64,000 nucleotides of DNA from Impatiens glandulifera (taxonomy: Eukaryota; Streptophyta; Magnoliopsida; Ericales; Balsaminaceae): assembly GCF_907164915.1 (NCBI RefSeq), contig NC_061863.1:34693133-34757132 (forward strand). The letters are read 5' to 3'. The position numbers and the translations under genes were made by a program. The notes beneath the pieces were generated by a model. It made no database searches, was not told the DNA's origin, and was given only the letters and a program-made list of their open reading frames with translations. The number at the start of each line of letters is the position of its first letter. The stretch's first letter is position 1. Below are positions 26,536 to 37,950 of the stretch, piece by piece.

Positions 26536-28337
26536 TGATAGGATCGGCTTTATCGATAGAGACGGGGGTCTGACTAAGGATGAAGGCTTATGGAAAACGG
26601 TTTGAAAGAAATCAAGTTATTGATTTAATTTGCTTTCTATTCTACGCAAACTTGTGTAAACACTTGAAACGGATTCAAGGCGGAATTGTTTACTTGGGTT
26701 AGAAGCTCAAGATGAAATATGAAAAGATGACAGAAATGAAGAACACAACAATTTATTTATGGATGTTCGAAGAAACTCTCCTATGTCACCCTTCTTCCAA
26801 CCACTGGAAGGATTCACTATAATATGATTCGAATCAAATACAGTTTATACACACACTTAGCTCACTATTGAACAGAATACTTTCTGTTCAATTATAAGAT
26901 GAAGAATATCACTCAGCTATAGGTGTTTTGATTCTAACTCTCTCTTGATTCACACAAAGTACAATAAAAAAGCAGCTTCAAAGTATGAATGTTCAAAGGC
27001 TTGGATTCAGTAAGCAAGAAGATAGAACAATGTCTCTCTCTGTAAAATCAGATTGCTTGTTCGTTCTCTCTGGCAGATTGTCCGTTGTCCTTTAGATTTG
27101 TTAAATAATGAGCAGGAGCTAACGGTCGAATCTTCAAGAATGATATTTGGCACAAGGATCATGGCCGTACATCACTAGTAGTGCGCCGAATATTCCATCA
27201 GGGATGTACCTGCAAAACAAGTAATGTGAGGAAAATTCTCTTACGTGGCATTACTTGGTTGGTTGCATATAGCTGTTGTACCAATCTTCACTGATAGTGG
27301 AGCAGGAGTAGGGTATAGTTATAGCACGTGGGTAGATGAAATACTAGATTTAAGCATATTGCTTAAACTAAGCATTAGACGTATTTCAGTTAGACGGATT
27401 GTAAAATCAGTCTAATGAAATCACACATCTCCTTTTAATAACGTCTATTAGACTGCCTGGTCTAATAGAATTAGACTTACGTCTAATTATCCAATAACCA
27501 TTAGACTTCACGTCTAATTCTGGTTCTACCTCAGACTTGTCTGAAGGAGTTAGACGCACGTCTAACTTTTACTAATTAGACTACACGTCTAATTATCCAA
27601 TAACCATTAGACTGCACGTCTAACTCCACTGAGTTGGACTACACGTCTAATTTCGGTTCTACCTCAGACTTGTCTGAAGGAGTTAGACGCACATCTAACT
27701 TTCACTAATTAGACTACACGTCTAATTCCGCACATATTAGACTATCCGTCTAATTACACATATATTAGACTACACGTCTAACTCCGATGAGTTAGACTGT
27801 ACGTCTAATTCCGAATATATATTAGACCATCCGTCTAATTACAAGTCTATTAGACTACACGTCTAACTCCGGTGAGTTAGACGGTACGTCTAATTTTGAA
27901 CGCATTAGACTTACGTCTAATTCCGTGTATTCATTAGACTTACGTCTAATTCTTTACATTCATTAGACTACACGTCTAACTCCGATGAGTTAGACTGTAC
28001 GTCTAATTCTATGCATTCATTAGACTACATGTCTAACTCCGATGAGTTAAAGTGTACGTCTAATTCTATGCATTAAAATTACGTATAATTATGTGTATCT
28101 ATTAGACCATCGGTCTAATTACACGTCTATTAGACTACACGTCTAACTCCGGTGAGTTAGACTGTACGTCTAATTTTATGCATTGAATGCCAAAATCGGT
28201 CTAATGACCCTCATTAGAGCCAAGTCTTATGAAATATTGTTTCAGTACACCTACATCAAAACTCATTAGTCATTTCATCATCAAAATCACAGTGGTTAAA
28301 TTATTTCAACACATAGTCAAAATAATTTGACCCAACA
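26536..28337 (-). repeat. RE-A outer 5' LTR
   Basis: The LTR is 1,802 bp, with TG/CA ends, and is followed by the TATCT target duplication. It matches the 3' LTR closely near its start and through the array (27,400-28,170). Array composition and a deletion near 27,140 account for the length difference. Substitutions between the two LTRs are readily visible, so the insertion is not very recent. Confidence 0.87.
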
Positions 28338-28342
28338 TATCT

Positions 28343-28703
28343 GTTAGACTGCACGCCTAACCACGTATCTATTAGATTGCACGTCTAACCACGTGTCTGT
28401 TAGATTGCACGTCTAACTACGTGTCTGTTAGATTGTATGTCTAACCACATATCTGTTAGACTACACGTCTAACTACGTGTCTATTAGACTACATGTCTAA
28501 CCACGTATCTGTTAGACTGGACGTCTAACTAGCCGTACGTCTAATAACCAACACGTCTAATGAACCTGATTCAAGCTAAGTCTAACTTAGCACGTTTTGA
28601 TGCACCTGCACAAAAATAATTAGACGACTTAATTTCATTTTTATTTAAGTTTTACACAAGTTCATCATCAAAATACCGTTAGTCAAAATAATTTGACCCA
28701 ACA
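28343..28703 (-). repeat. RE-B 3' LTR, proximal part
   Basis: The LTR interrupted at 16,973 resumes here with the same hairpin array (TGTTAGACTGCACGCCTAACCACG). It ends in the LTR start, TGACCCAACA on the plus strand. About 100 bp next to the terminus is array-free, as in RE-A. Confidence 0.85.
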
Positions 28704-28717
28704 ATTTACTCCTTTTT
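28704..28717 (-). other. RE-B polypurine tract
   Basis: In element sense it is AAAAAGGAGTAAAT, immediately before the 3' LTR start. Confidence 0.75.
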
Positions 28718-28934
28718 GATGATGTTAAAACTTTGCACAATTAATTAGATAAGATAAGCACTTATCAAATTAAAGAAAAAGTGATACTTTTTCGCAAACT
28801 ACAAAAATAATATCCAAAGACCAATATTCAAAAACCAAGTTCAAAAACCAACAAAAGATAGTTTAGAATAAGAGAGATTATTGATCTTCCCTTTTTACGA
28901 TTGGGTAATTGAATCCTTCACCGCTCAGAAGGTT

Positions 28935-29453
28935 TTAAAATGGAGAGAGAGCACAACCACCACGACCACCTCTTCCACCGCTTCCACCACCATGGTCACC
29001 GCTGCGACCTCCACCTCTTTTGGTTGGTCTGTAACCTCCTTCATCAACTGGTTTTCTCTTGGATCTAGGGCGGGTCGAAACACTTCCTCTAATGCTTCCA
29101 CCGCTTCTTGAACTTCCTTCCCTCTTTTTAACATTATCAACATCAAGAGAAATGAGGTTCTTCTCTTTATTAGCAACAACATCAGCATTTTCAACGATTT
29201 GAATTTGTCTTGCGAATGTATCAGATTTTCCCATTCGCTCAGCATCAGCTCTATTCATATGATTGGTGCCCTCAATCATCTGACCTTGAATCAAACTTAC
29301 TCCAGCCATAAGTTCTTGATGAAGTTCAACGGTGAATTCCCTTTCGCAATCAAACCTTTCGGACTGCCGTTTGAAAAAGTTCTTCTCAAATTTGGTGTAG
29401 GTTTTATTGAGGATGTTGATCTCATACGTGTTCGTCTTCATAGTCTTCTCCAT
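28935..29453 (-). pseudogene. RE-B ORF3 C-terminal region: coiled coil plus RGG-rich tail
   Basis: A 172-codon frame ends ORF3. Residues ~1-100 are charged and helical with heptad-like spacing (YEINILNKTYTKFEKNFFKRQ). Residues ~110-172 are basic and glycine-rich: SSRSGGSIRGS, RPRSKRKP and a run of RGGGRSGDHGGGSGGRGGRGG-type repeats before the stop. RGG/GRG repeats are a known RNA-binding or condensate-forming feature, so a nucleic-acid-binding role is plausible. The frame lies just upstream of the PPT, so ORF3 ends about 230 bp from the LTR. It is on a different frame from the N-terminal part, so the gene is broken. Confidence 0.7.
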
Positions 29454-31232
29454 TTCTTTATGAGTTTCAAGAAGAGAGGCAAATTCTTTCTTGTTTGATC
29501 TTTAATTCTTTTCGAAACTCATCATTTTGGATTACAAGTCCAAAACATTCTTTTGGAGAGTGCTCATCATTTATACCATAGACTTTAAAAGCTTTGCTCC
29601 TCCAAAGAATGTTCTTCATTTGATGAGACTTCATGAGAGTCGACATGAGCGGTCTGAATAGGACTGACATGAGTGTGAACCTGTAAAGACTTTTCTGGTT
29701 TATCTTCCTTATAAGCATCATTAGACTTTTCTTCATATCCTATAATATCTTCACACACCTTGTGAATTTGATCAGACGGACCGTCAAAGTGAAGAGGAAG
29801 GTCAACAACATTCTCATAAATGTTCGCAACTGTAATTTCCGGAGTCGGTCAAGGAATATCTTCTGAACTTTCAGATGACGTATCATTGTTGTCTCGTTCC
29901 CCCTCAGCAGAAGAACTCTTATCAGATTCCTTTTCTTTTGAGGGTTCCCCTCAAAATGTTCTTTGATATGTTGGTTGGCTTTAGTCTCCTTCACTAGAGA
30001 TGCCTCTATTTCAAGAACAGGGGACTCCAGCGTATTTTCTTGTTGAAAAACATTCGGTTGAACGGGTTCGACATTAATCTCTTTTTCTTCAATGATTAGA
30101 TCAGGTTGAACTGGTTCTTGAGTCTGTTCAATTCTGGGTTGAGCCGTAAGGAATTTTTCTTCAACAGACAGATTTCCTAGTTCAATGAGATGAACAGCGG
30201 CTTACTCATCTTCCGGTAGAATAAGATCAAAATCTTCAGAAAGTTGCATCGGATCCTCTCCATCTGAAGAGTTACCGAATGGATTTACCCCTGAGCAATC
30301 TGCTTTATGAACATACCTGATCACGATTGAGATATAATCATGCATAATTTCATCAAGTTTCTTCAAAGCCTTTTACTCTGCATTAGCATTCTTTTCCAAT
30401 GAATTGAAGTTAGGTTTTTTTGCTTCGAGTACTGGAAAAAGAGCCTGACCTCTGAGATTGGCTTAAAGTAGCTCCTTTCTCTTTAAAGATTCATAAACCT
30501 CAGAAGTTTTAGCCCATTTTAGGACTCACTTTTCTATGTTGACTAGCTTCAACCATTTCTCGCTTATTCCTCTTCCTTTGATGACTTGATCATACATATT
30601 GGACATTATGTTCATAACCTAGGTATCGAAGATATTGATCTTCGCAGCAAATTTCACGTTGGCCCGATCAGACCTCAAGTTTACAATACATGTTGCCTTT
30701 GAGACCTCCTCATTTGATGTAGTAGAAATTTCCTTGCCTTTTCTAATAACCTCAACAGGTTTTGGAGTTGGCCTCGGTTCTCCGATAGTTATGCCAACAA
30801 CTCTTCTGGTGTCTCTCATTATCTCATGAGGAGTTAGGGGTTTTGCAAAGAGCCCAGACAGAGTGTTAGACTGGACTATATTTCCTGTCACTACGGACTC
30901 TACTTGAACATGTTTGGGTACTGGTGGCTCTTCATTTGCCAAAAAGAGAGCCTGATCACATATGGAAACAACAGTAGGGGTATGAACAACACCCTACTCT
31001 GTTTCGGCAAGAACTATAGCTTCAGAAGCTACTAAAATAGTTTGACGGATAGGGAATGGAATCCTGTTAAGATTTTCAAATTTTGGACCAACTGGCTCAA
31101 CATTTGGCCCGGTAGCACGTTCCACTACAGGAACATAACAGATACATCTTGTTCCAACATAGGAATATTAAACTTAGGAACTTCGGCCTGAGATGGAGTA
31201 GGGGTTACCTTGATTGAATCCTTCAAAGACGT
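29454..31232 (-). pseudogene. RE-B ORF3 middle region (low complexity, broken)
   Basis: In the antisense reading this stretch is rich in Glu, Ser, Pro and Val with many stops. A 107-codon piece (30,942-30,619) shows VPKHVQVESVVTGNIVQSNTLSG. Composition suggests a long disordered linker between the folded N-terminal region and the RGG tail. No enzymatic motif is visible. RE-F interrupts it at its upstream end. Confidence 0.55.
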
Positions 31233-32444
31233 TGTTAGAAATATGAAGATAGTTAATTTATTAAAATAAAATTAATTATCCAAAGAATTTAATCAATTCT
31301 TATCTATATGTACAGGAACATCATCAACCAGACCGGCCAAACCGAAATCCTAAATTGATCAACCAGACCGGCCAAACCGAAATGCCTAAATTAATCCATC
31401 GTCTCAGAGAAATCGAATCGGCTCAATCACATCCGTAATAACCTGGATCTGATTAACTTCAGGCCCGGCTAGAGTTGCAAACCGATGATGTTTGGCTGAC
31501 TCAACGTATTAAAGATCCTAAAGCCAACGGAAAGATTACTCAAAGCTATAGATAATCTGAAGATGATGTAATGAATATTCCTTGGGAATAAGAAGAAGAA
31601 GGATCTGAAACAAGTCATGCGACAATCTAATGATTACGAATTTTATCTAATTCCACAAGCAACCTTCACGGTACAAGCAGCCGCCTAATGCATCATTGTC
31701 ATGTATACAAAAGGCAAAGCATGAACGCCACCTACTCTGACAGGCACGGCTCCCTATGACCAATCAACTCAAGAAAGAGAAATATGACCGTTGTCATATT
31801 TCCCATATAAAAGGAAGCCAAAGTATTGAAGAAAAGGATCTGGTCTCACTTGAAAAGAATTTGATCTGAAACATATGAAATTTATACAATTCTCTTGATC
31901 AAAGTTAAACAGTTGTAAACATTAAACATTCCGTTGTAAAAGTGTATTACATCACTGTGTGAGTGTTGTAAAGTGAACGACGAGAAGTAAATAAGACTCG
32001 ATCATATTGTGTTTTGTGTTGTTAAATATTCAATTAGTGAATATCCTTCTTACTATTTGAAAAGAAGAGGTGACGTAGAAGAGTTTGCTCCGAACATCCA
32101 TAAAATTATGTATTGTGTTCTTCATTATTTCCGGCTATACTATCAACCAAGATGAATCACTAACTATTCCAATCAAATTGAACCATCACTTTATCAACCC
32201 AACCGACTTTACCTCAGTCCAACCGATTTCTCTATACTACCTTCTTTAACCGAACCGTGTGTGTTGCTTCAAGTTGAAACAAACATTTCTGCCCATGAAC
32301 TCGGTTCAAGAGTCTGTGACAACCTATTTAGTGCTAAGAACGGTAATAATCTTTAACCGGATTAGTGCCAATTGGTGTGTGTGTTGTGTAAGCGATCTCC
32401 TTTAACCGGACTCCGGTCCCCTATCGGCAATCCCGATCTTAACA
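31233..32444 (+). mobile_element. RE-F: solo LTR inside ORF3
   Basis: The 1,212-bp segment begins TGTTAGAAATATG and ends CGATCTTAACA, with flanks GACGT (31,228-31,232) and GATGT (32,445-32,449), a 5-bp duplication with one mismatch. The terminus resembles RE-E LTRs (TGTTAG...CTAACA, AACCGGACTCCGGTC near the end). It shares the GGTGACGTAGAAGAGTTTGCTCCGAACATCC block (near 32,070) with the other LTRs. No internal region remains, so it is a solo LTR left by LTR-LTR recombination. Orientation is opposite to RE-B. Confidence 0.75.
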
Positions 32445-32449
32445 GATGT

Positions 32450-33479
32450 AGACGCCCTGGGCGCCTTAGACTTTTCTCCTCTTGAAACAGAGGACTTTGT
32501 TGGTTTTCTTAACTGGATTGCGGGGGAAGACAGAGGAGACATCATGATAGTAGCAAGTGCGGAAGGACCTTGCTTTACTCTAGAGTCAACTACCCTAGAG
32601 TCTTTCTTCGAAGAGCTTTTCTGGCTAGTAGAACTAGCCTCTGATTCATTCACTGTTCTTGCTCTTTTGACTCTCGTCGAAAGAATAGAAGCAGTCGGTT
32701 GCTTAGAACGAGTGACGAATCTTCCACCCTTCTATTGGCTCGACGCGCCAGAAAGGGACTCCTTGGAGTTCTTCATTCGAATGAGAGTGTTGGCGATAGG
32801 GAAGATGTGGAACACTCGACTAGAGTTAATAGGCTCTGATTCCCCCATAGAAACTCCTAAGTGTTCCAACAATCGGCTGAGTTGTGCAGCAAAGCTCACA
32901 CTCTCTTTATTTTTGGAATCAATCATCGCACATAGGTTCAAGAAGAGCGTTGAAGCCCAATTAACCTGAATACCCTTGGAGATGACCGTCATATAGTCAA
33001 AACGATCCTGACTATAGAGATGAAACGATCCCGCTCTTCCTTGAAGAGCCTTAGCAACAACATTGTTCAATAGGATGAAATGGGGTTTGAGAATCTTCTT
33101 ACTTCCATTTAATCTGATTTTCTGAACCATTGGCTGAGAAAATAGTCTTCATTTCCGCAATAATATTCGAAGGAAGGTTCAGATTGAACGTGTGGCCCTC
33201 CGATAGAAGTTCGAAAAACTCCGTATAGGACGCCTCGTTTAAGGAAATAACTGTATTGTTCACCGTTGCCGTGACTGAATCGCCAACCCTATTTGGCGAT
33301 TTAAAGAACTCTCGGACTTCTTTCTCGTAGAAGATAAACGACCCGTCGAGATATTTCCCGAGACCAGAGTATTCCAGAGATCTAAACATGTCGACCACCT
33401 CCTGTTGATCGAATGTATATACAGAAGGAAAATTCACCTGTAAAGTACAGTATCCAAGGGTGATTCTCTTGTTACCCAT
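32450..33479 (-). pseudogene. RE-B ORF3 N-terminal region
   Basis: It starts at MGNKRITLGYCTLQVNFPSV (33,479). Conserved stretches are VVDMFRSLEYSGLGKYLDGS, VTATVNNTVISLNEASYTEF and, after a frame change near 33,110, HFILLNNVVAKALQGRAGSF, GIQVNWASTLFLNL and AAQLSRLLEHLGV. It ends in a Ser/Lys-rich segment with SSTSQKSSSKKDS. About 250 residues are alignable by eye with RE-A ORF3. No catalytic motif, signal peptide or membrane helix is visible. I recall similar predicted proteins in asterid genomes, unverified. Function unknown. Confidence 0.7.
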
Positions 33480-34606
33480 TTTGAAAGAAGACGAACATAC
33501 ACAAGATGAACAAGGGTTTTTAAAGAGAATACTCCAGAGATCTGAACGTGTTGATCAAATGTATACACAGAGGGAAAGTCTACCTACAAAATACAATGTT
33601 CGAGGGTAATCTTCTTGTTGCCCATTTTGAGAGAGAAGATGAATAGACACAAGATGAACAAAGGTTTTTAAAGAGAAGTTTGGAGAAATCTGGGATTCTT
33701 GAGAGATTTGTGAGTGAAAAACCTTTTCATCACATGCAAGATGTTCTTAAATAGATTTCTAAGAGACGCATGTCTTAACCGTAACTTTTCCTAAGTGTAG
33801 GACCCATTAATTAATATTAAACGTCTTTTCCCACAAAGTCATAATTAATTTTGGGATTATATAAGTCATTCTCTCTTAACTTTAAATCCACGTGTCTTCA
33901 TGTTATTTGAAGATGACTATTTTTATGTTTGAGCGGGAAAATTAGATGACATGGCATGTGGGACAGATATCCTTGATCAGTCTAATACACACGTAGTTAA
34001 ACGTTTTTCTTACTTCTACAATCTATGAGATCTAGACGTCTATTAGACGCATGAGTCTATTAGACGCAAGTGTCTAATCACGTGTCTTATAGACGTCTTA
34101 CATCTATTAAACGTCGACGTCTAATTACGCATGAACAACACGTATTAGACGTGTGTTTAGTTAGACGTGAGCTTCCAATTGCTCTTGTCTTATAAACGTC
34201 TAAATGTCTATTAGACGTCAGCATCTAACCACGTAGGTTATTAACCAAGACACATTTGACTTAGATTCATAGAGTGTGTAAGTAAAAATACGTCTAAGTA
34301 CATGCTTTTTCATTTTAAACGACCTCATCTAATAGACCGATTAAAGAATTTTGTCTGCATGCATCTTTATTTTCACAATAAGTTTCCCTCTCAATTTATG
34401 CATGTACAAAATGAATAGATAAATGTTTTGAGGTCCTTAAGACCAAAAATATTCTTAAAACATAAAACACTTAGTCCTTAGGAATGACAAGGGCCATTGT
34501 TGATCTTCTAGAATATATACTCAGAAGAGTATGCTCCATGCTTCCTTCCTGCCGCTTCCCTGTATCACCTACACAAGATAATATTTACAAACTTTGGTAC
34601 TCACAT
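33480..34606 (-). other. spacer between gag and ORF3, with duplicated ORF3 start
   Basis: The ORF3 leader and first codons are tandemly repeated: a second start context (CCCATTTT, ATG at 33,625 in antisense; MGNKKITL) precedes the used copy at 33,479 by about 146 bp. From ~33,960 to 34,340 lie TTAGACGT-type palindromes and the conserved hairpin region (34,160-34,200). Right after gag, sequence from ~34,590 to 34,420 parallels RE-C 49,860-50,020, showing a shared gag-to-ORF3 junction with no pol. Confidence 0.65.
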
Positions 34607-36406
34607 TCACTTGGGGCCTCGATCAACCATTCCCTTAGGAATCCATATTTGAGTTATTTGGATGGATTTCCTATTTTGTGTTATAATTAGTGCGTATGAT
34701 TTTGACTTAGCAGACGCCTTCTTGCTAGCCACTGATCCCTTAGATTTTAAAGATGATTTTCTTTTAAAACTCCTTGACTTTGAGTTAGGTTTTAGATTGC
34801 CAGAGTTTCTGGCTGCATTTAACTTATTTTTCAACCAACTAACAGTTGGAGAAACATAAGTTATTTCATTCTTCAAAGCTAACTCTTCATGAATTGGATC
34901 AGGTTCAATGTTAGTTAGACTCCCTTTGAGAAAACTTATTGGCTTAATCTTGTCAGTTGCTGAGTTTAACTTTTTGCAGGGTTAGTTTGGGTCATTGCTA
35001 TCAAATCCTAAACCAGATTTGGATCCAGCAGGTTTCAACAGACTAATATGATATTTTTAAGCATCTATAAACCATGTCCAAGAACTAACAACATAGTTTA
35101 ACCTTTTGTTTTCAGAAGAAAGAATTTGAATCTGTTCCTTGAGCATCTCATTCTCAGATGAGATCTCGACCTTGTCATTTTTAAGAGTTTTTTATTTTAG
35201 AGTTTGAGACAAAACATGTTGAGACACTTTAGATGAAGACTTTATTTCATTTAGGGATTCTGCTAGCTTTCTATACTCTATGACCATGTCATCCAATGCA
35301 GCTACAAGTTGTTCCCTTGAAATTTTTTCAAAAGAGAAGTCAAATAACTCAGATTCCTGAGTTTCTTATTCTTCTCTTTCCATGAAGCAAGCAATCTCGT
35401 CATCACCACTTTCGCTGGATGAAAAATAAGAATCATTATAGTTCTGTTTGTTCTTCTCGTCCCCTACCACAAGAGCCTTCAACTCCTTTTCTTCGTCTTT
35501 CTTCTTCTCATCACGCTTCGGCTTCCGATATTCCGATTGTTAATGACCTAGAATGCCACAGTTAAAACACTTAGCATTAGCTTTGGATTTCTTATTATCA
35601 TTTGAATTTGAGGAGCTTGAGTTAGAGTTTCTCTTCTTCATGAAGTCGCCAAACTTCTTCACGAAGAGAGACATGGCATCGGTACTGAGCTACTGGGCAG
35701 CTGTCTTCACGTTAGGAGCACTCGATGACTCTTCAGTAGTCACCAAAACTTTGGCAATGATGATGGATGAGGGTTGATTTTCTTCAATCCTTGAGTTCAA
35801 CTCGAACTCATAGGCCTTGAGATCAACAAACAAATCGAAGAGCGAAATTTTGTTGAGGTCTTTGGATTCCCTTATAGCCATCGTCTTTATGTCCCATTCC
35901 CTTGGCAAAGCACGCATGACCTTGATAGCAATCTCCCTATTGCTATAGGTCTTGCCAAGAATAGATAGAGTGGAGACCACTTTGCTGAACCTTGTGTCGA
36001 ACTCATTCATTGTTCCTCAAGGACACATTTTGAAACTATTAAACTATTGAGTGGAAACCATGATCTTGTTCTCCTTTCTTTGCTCATTGCCCTCACACAA
36101 TTGGGTAAGTCTGTACCATATCTCCTTAGCAGTATTACACTCGATGATGTAGTTGAACATACTGTCATCAAGAGATCTGTACAGAACGTCTAATTCCATG
36201 TTGTTGACGTTGTTTCTCCTCTTGTCTTCACCGGTCCATTCGGATTTCTCCTTTTCAATCTTGATGGGACTATCTATGATAACACTCCACATATCGTCAT
36301 GAAGAGAAGAAATGTGAGCACAAACTCTCTTCTTCCACACAATATAGTTTTCTCTTGAGAATGTGGGGATTGCGGTAGCACTGGCATCTTTGGTTATGGT
36401 CGACAT
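34607..36406 (-). pseudogene. RE-B gag, multiple nonsense codons
   Basis: It starts MSTITKDASATAIPTFSREN. The UBN2-type capsid region follows (CEGNEQRKENKIM, FDTRFSKVVSTLSILGKTY, MRALPREWDIKTMAIRESKD), close to RE-C gag. The zinc knuckle is damaged: CFNCGILGH, then a stop, and Tyr where the last Cys should be. The C-terminal region SSENKRLNYVVSSWT and SWLKNKLNAARNSG ends with QIWIPKGMVDRGPK. Several TAA/TAG/TGA codons interrupt it. It is the structural protein of the particle; this copy is dead. Confidence 0.88.
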
Positions 36407-36436
36407 TCTTAGTGATAGCTTTAGAATAGAAACAGG

Positions 36437-36450
36437 GCTCTGATACCAAT
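36437..36450 (-). other. RE-B primer-binding site
   Basis: Plus-strand GCTCTGATACCAAT gives ATTGGTATCAGAGC in element sense, complementary to the 3' end of plant initiator tRNA-Met. It directly follows the 5' LTR end at 36,451. Confidence 0.88.
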
Positions 36451-37950
36451 TGAAAGGATCGGTGGTACCAATAGAGACAAGGGTCTAACTATTGATGACA
36501 ACTTTTGAAAAAAGTTTTGATAGAAATCCTGTTAGGGATTTATATCGCTTTTTATTCTTCACAAACCTTTGAAAACTCTTGAATCGATTCAAGTGCGGAA
36601 ACGTTTTCTTGGGTTTGAAGCTAATAACGAATGAAAGAATGAATGACAGAATGTAAAAGACACGGAGAGTTGTTTATGGTTGTTTGGAGCAAAACTCTCC
36701 TACGTCACCCCTTTTTCCAACCACCAGAAGGATTCACTATACTTTTCTTTGAATCAAATATAGTTTCAGTTCTATCTAACTATTGAACAGAACAAACTCT
36801 GTTCAACTTACAGAAGGTTTAAGAATATCACTTATCTAGACATGGTTTTGATTCTCTCTCTCTCTTGATGTACAAACTCAGTAAGCAAACAAATGAGAAA
36901 TTCGTAAGATGGATTGTAAGTCTGACAGCTCGTCCGTTGTCCTTGAAGATCTTTAAATAGAGAATAGGTACCAACGGTCAAATCTTCTACCTTGAAACGT
37001 GTCAAGAACTCATTGGAACGCCTCCATAGTACATAGGTACAGTAGACACTGAGCACAAAGATTGTGGCCGTACCAATCTGGTAGTGCGCCCAATATTCTT
37101 CTAGGATTATCCTGCAAGGAACAATTAGTGGAAAGAATATTTACTTACATGACATTCATTCATTGGATGCAACTAGCTGTCATACTAATCTGCACGGATT
37201 AGTGGAGCAGGAGTACCGTACATCTAGTTGATCGTGGGTAGACGGATACTAACTTCAAGCAACTGCTAAAACGAGGCATTAGACGTGCTCCATTAAACTG
37301 TCAAGTGTAATGAAGTTAGACGCCCCCGTCTAATAGTAGGATCCATTAGACTACCAAGTTTAATGGAGTTAGACGACACGTCTAACTACGTTTCACTTTA
37401 GACTAGTCTAAAGGAGTTAGACTCCCTACGTCTAACTTTCATTTGTTAGACTACATGTCTAACCACGTATCTATTAAACTACATGTCTAACTACGTGTCT
37501 GTTAGACTGTACGTCTAACCACGTATCTATTAGACTACACGTCTAACTATGTGTCTGTTAGACTGTACGTCTAACTACGTGTCTGTTAAACTACACGTCT
37601 AACCACGTATCTGTTAGACTGCACATCTAACCACATATCTGTTACACTATACGTCTAACTACATGTCTATTAGACTGCACATTTAACCACATATTTGTTA
37701 GACTACACGTCTAACTACGTATCTGTTAGACTGCACGTCTAACTACGTGTTTGTTAGATTGCACGTCTAACCACGTATCTGTTAGACTTCATGTCTAACC
37801 ATGTGTCTATTAGACTGAACGTCTAACCCCGTATCTGTTAGACTGCACATCTCACTATGTATCTGTTAGACTACACGTATAACTATGTGTCTATTACACT
37901 ACACGTCTAACCACGTATCTATTAGACTGCACGTCTAACTACGTATCTAT
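36451..37950 (-). repeat. RE-B 5' LTR, truncated
   Basis: The end TGAAAGGATCGGTGG matches the 3' LTR. A hairpin array (37,290-37,950) with a unit of about 28 bp (TTAGACTGCACGTCTAACCACGTATCTG) runs to the break at ~37,950. Beyond it the LTR start TGTTGGGTC is missing and unrelated sequence begins, so a deletion or rearrangement removed the outer end. Confidence 0.82.
36951..36960 (-). promoter_or_regulatory. candidate TATA box in RE-B 5' LTR
   Basis: In element sense the site is CTATTTAAAG, about 500 bp before the LTR end and downstream of the hairpin array. RE-A has AATATAAAGG at the equivalent place. This would put the array upstream of the transcription start, as an enhancer-like region. 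Confidence 0.4.

Larger units (their letters stand above)
16974..28337 (-). mobile_element. RE-A: copia (Sirevirus-like) element with pol, nested in RE-B
   Basis: The 5-bp repeat TATCT at 16,969-16,973 and 28,338-28,342 flanks termini TG...CA (TGTTGGGTC start, CCTATCA end in element sense). Minus-strand order: outer 5' LTR, PBS-like motif, a second shorter LTR, degenerate PBS, gag, protease, integrase, RT, RNase H, palindrome-rich spacer, ORF3, PPT, 3' LTR. Motifs place pol in the Sirevirus-type lineage: [45 protein letters not shown]. Nonsense codons and frameshifts in gag, pol and ORF3 show this copy is defective. Confidence 0.88.
15768..37950 (-). mobile_element. RE-B: copia (Sirevirus-like) element with gag and ORF3 but no pol
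   Basis: Order on the minus strand: partial 5' LTR (36,451-37,950), PBS, gag (36,406-34,607), spacer, ORF3 (33,479-28,935), PPT, 3' LTR (28,703-15,768). No protease, integrase, reverse transcriptase or RNase H lies between gag and ORF3, so it is non-autonomous. RE-A interrupts the 3' LTR and RE-F interrupts ORF3. The left end abuts satellite. The right end has lost the first few hundred bases of the 5' LTR, so no target duplication can be tested. Without the nested elements it is roughly 9.6 kb. gag and ORF3 both carry nonsense codons and frameshifts. Confidence 0.8.
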
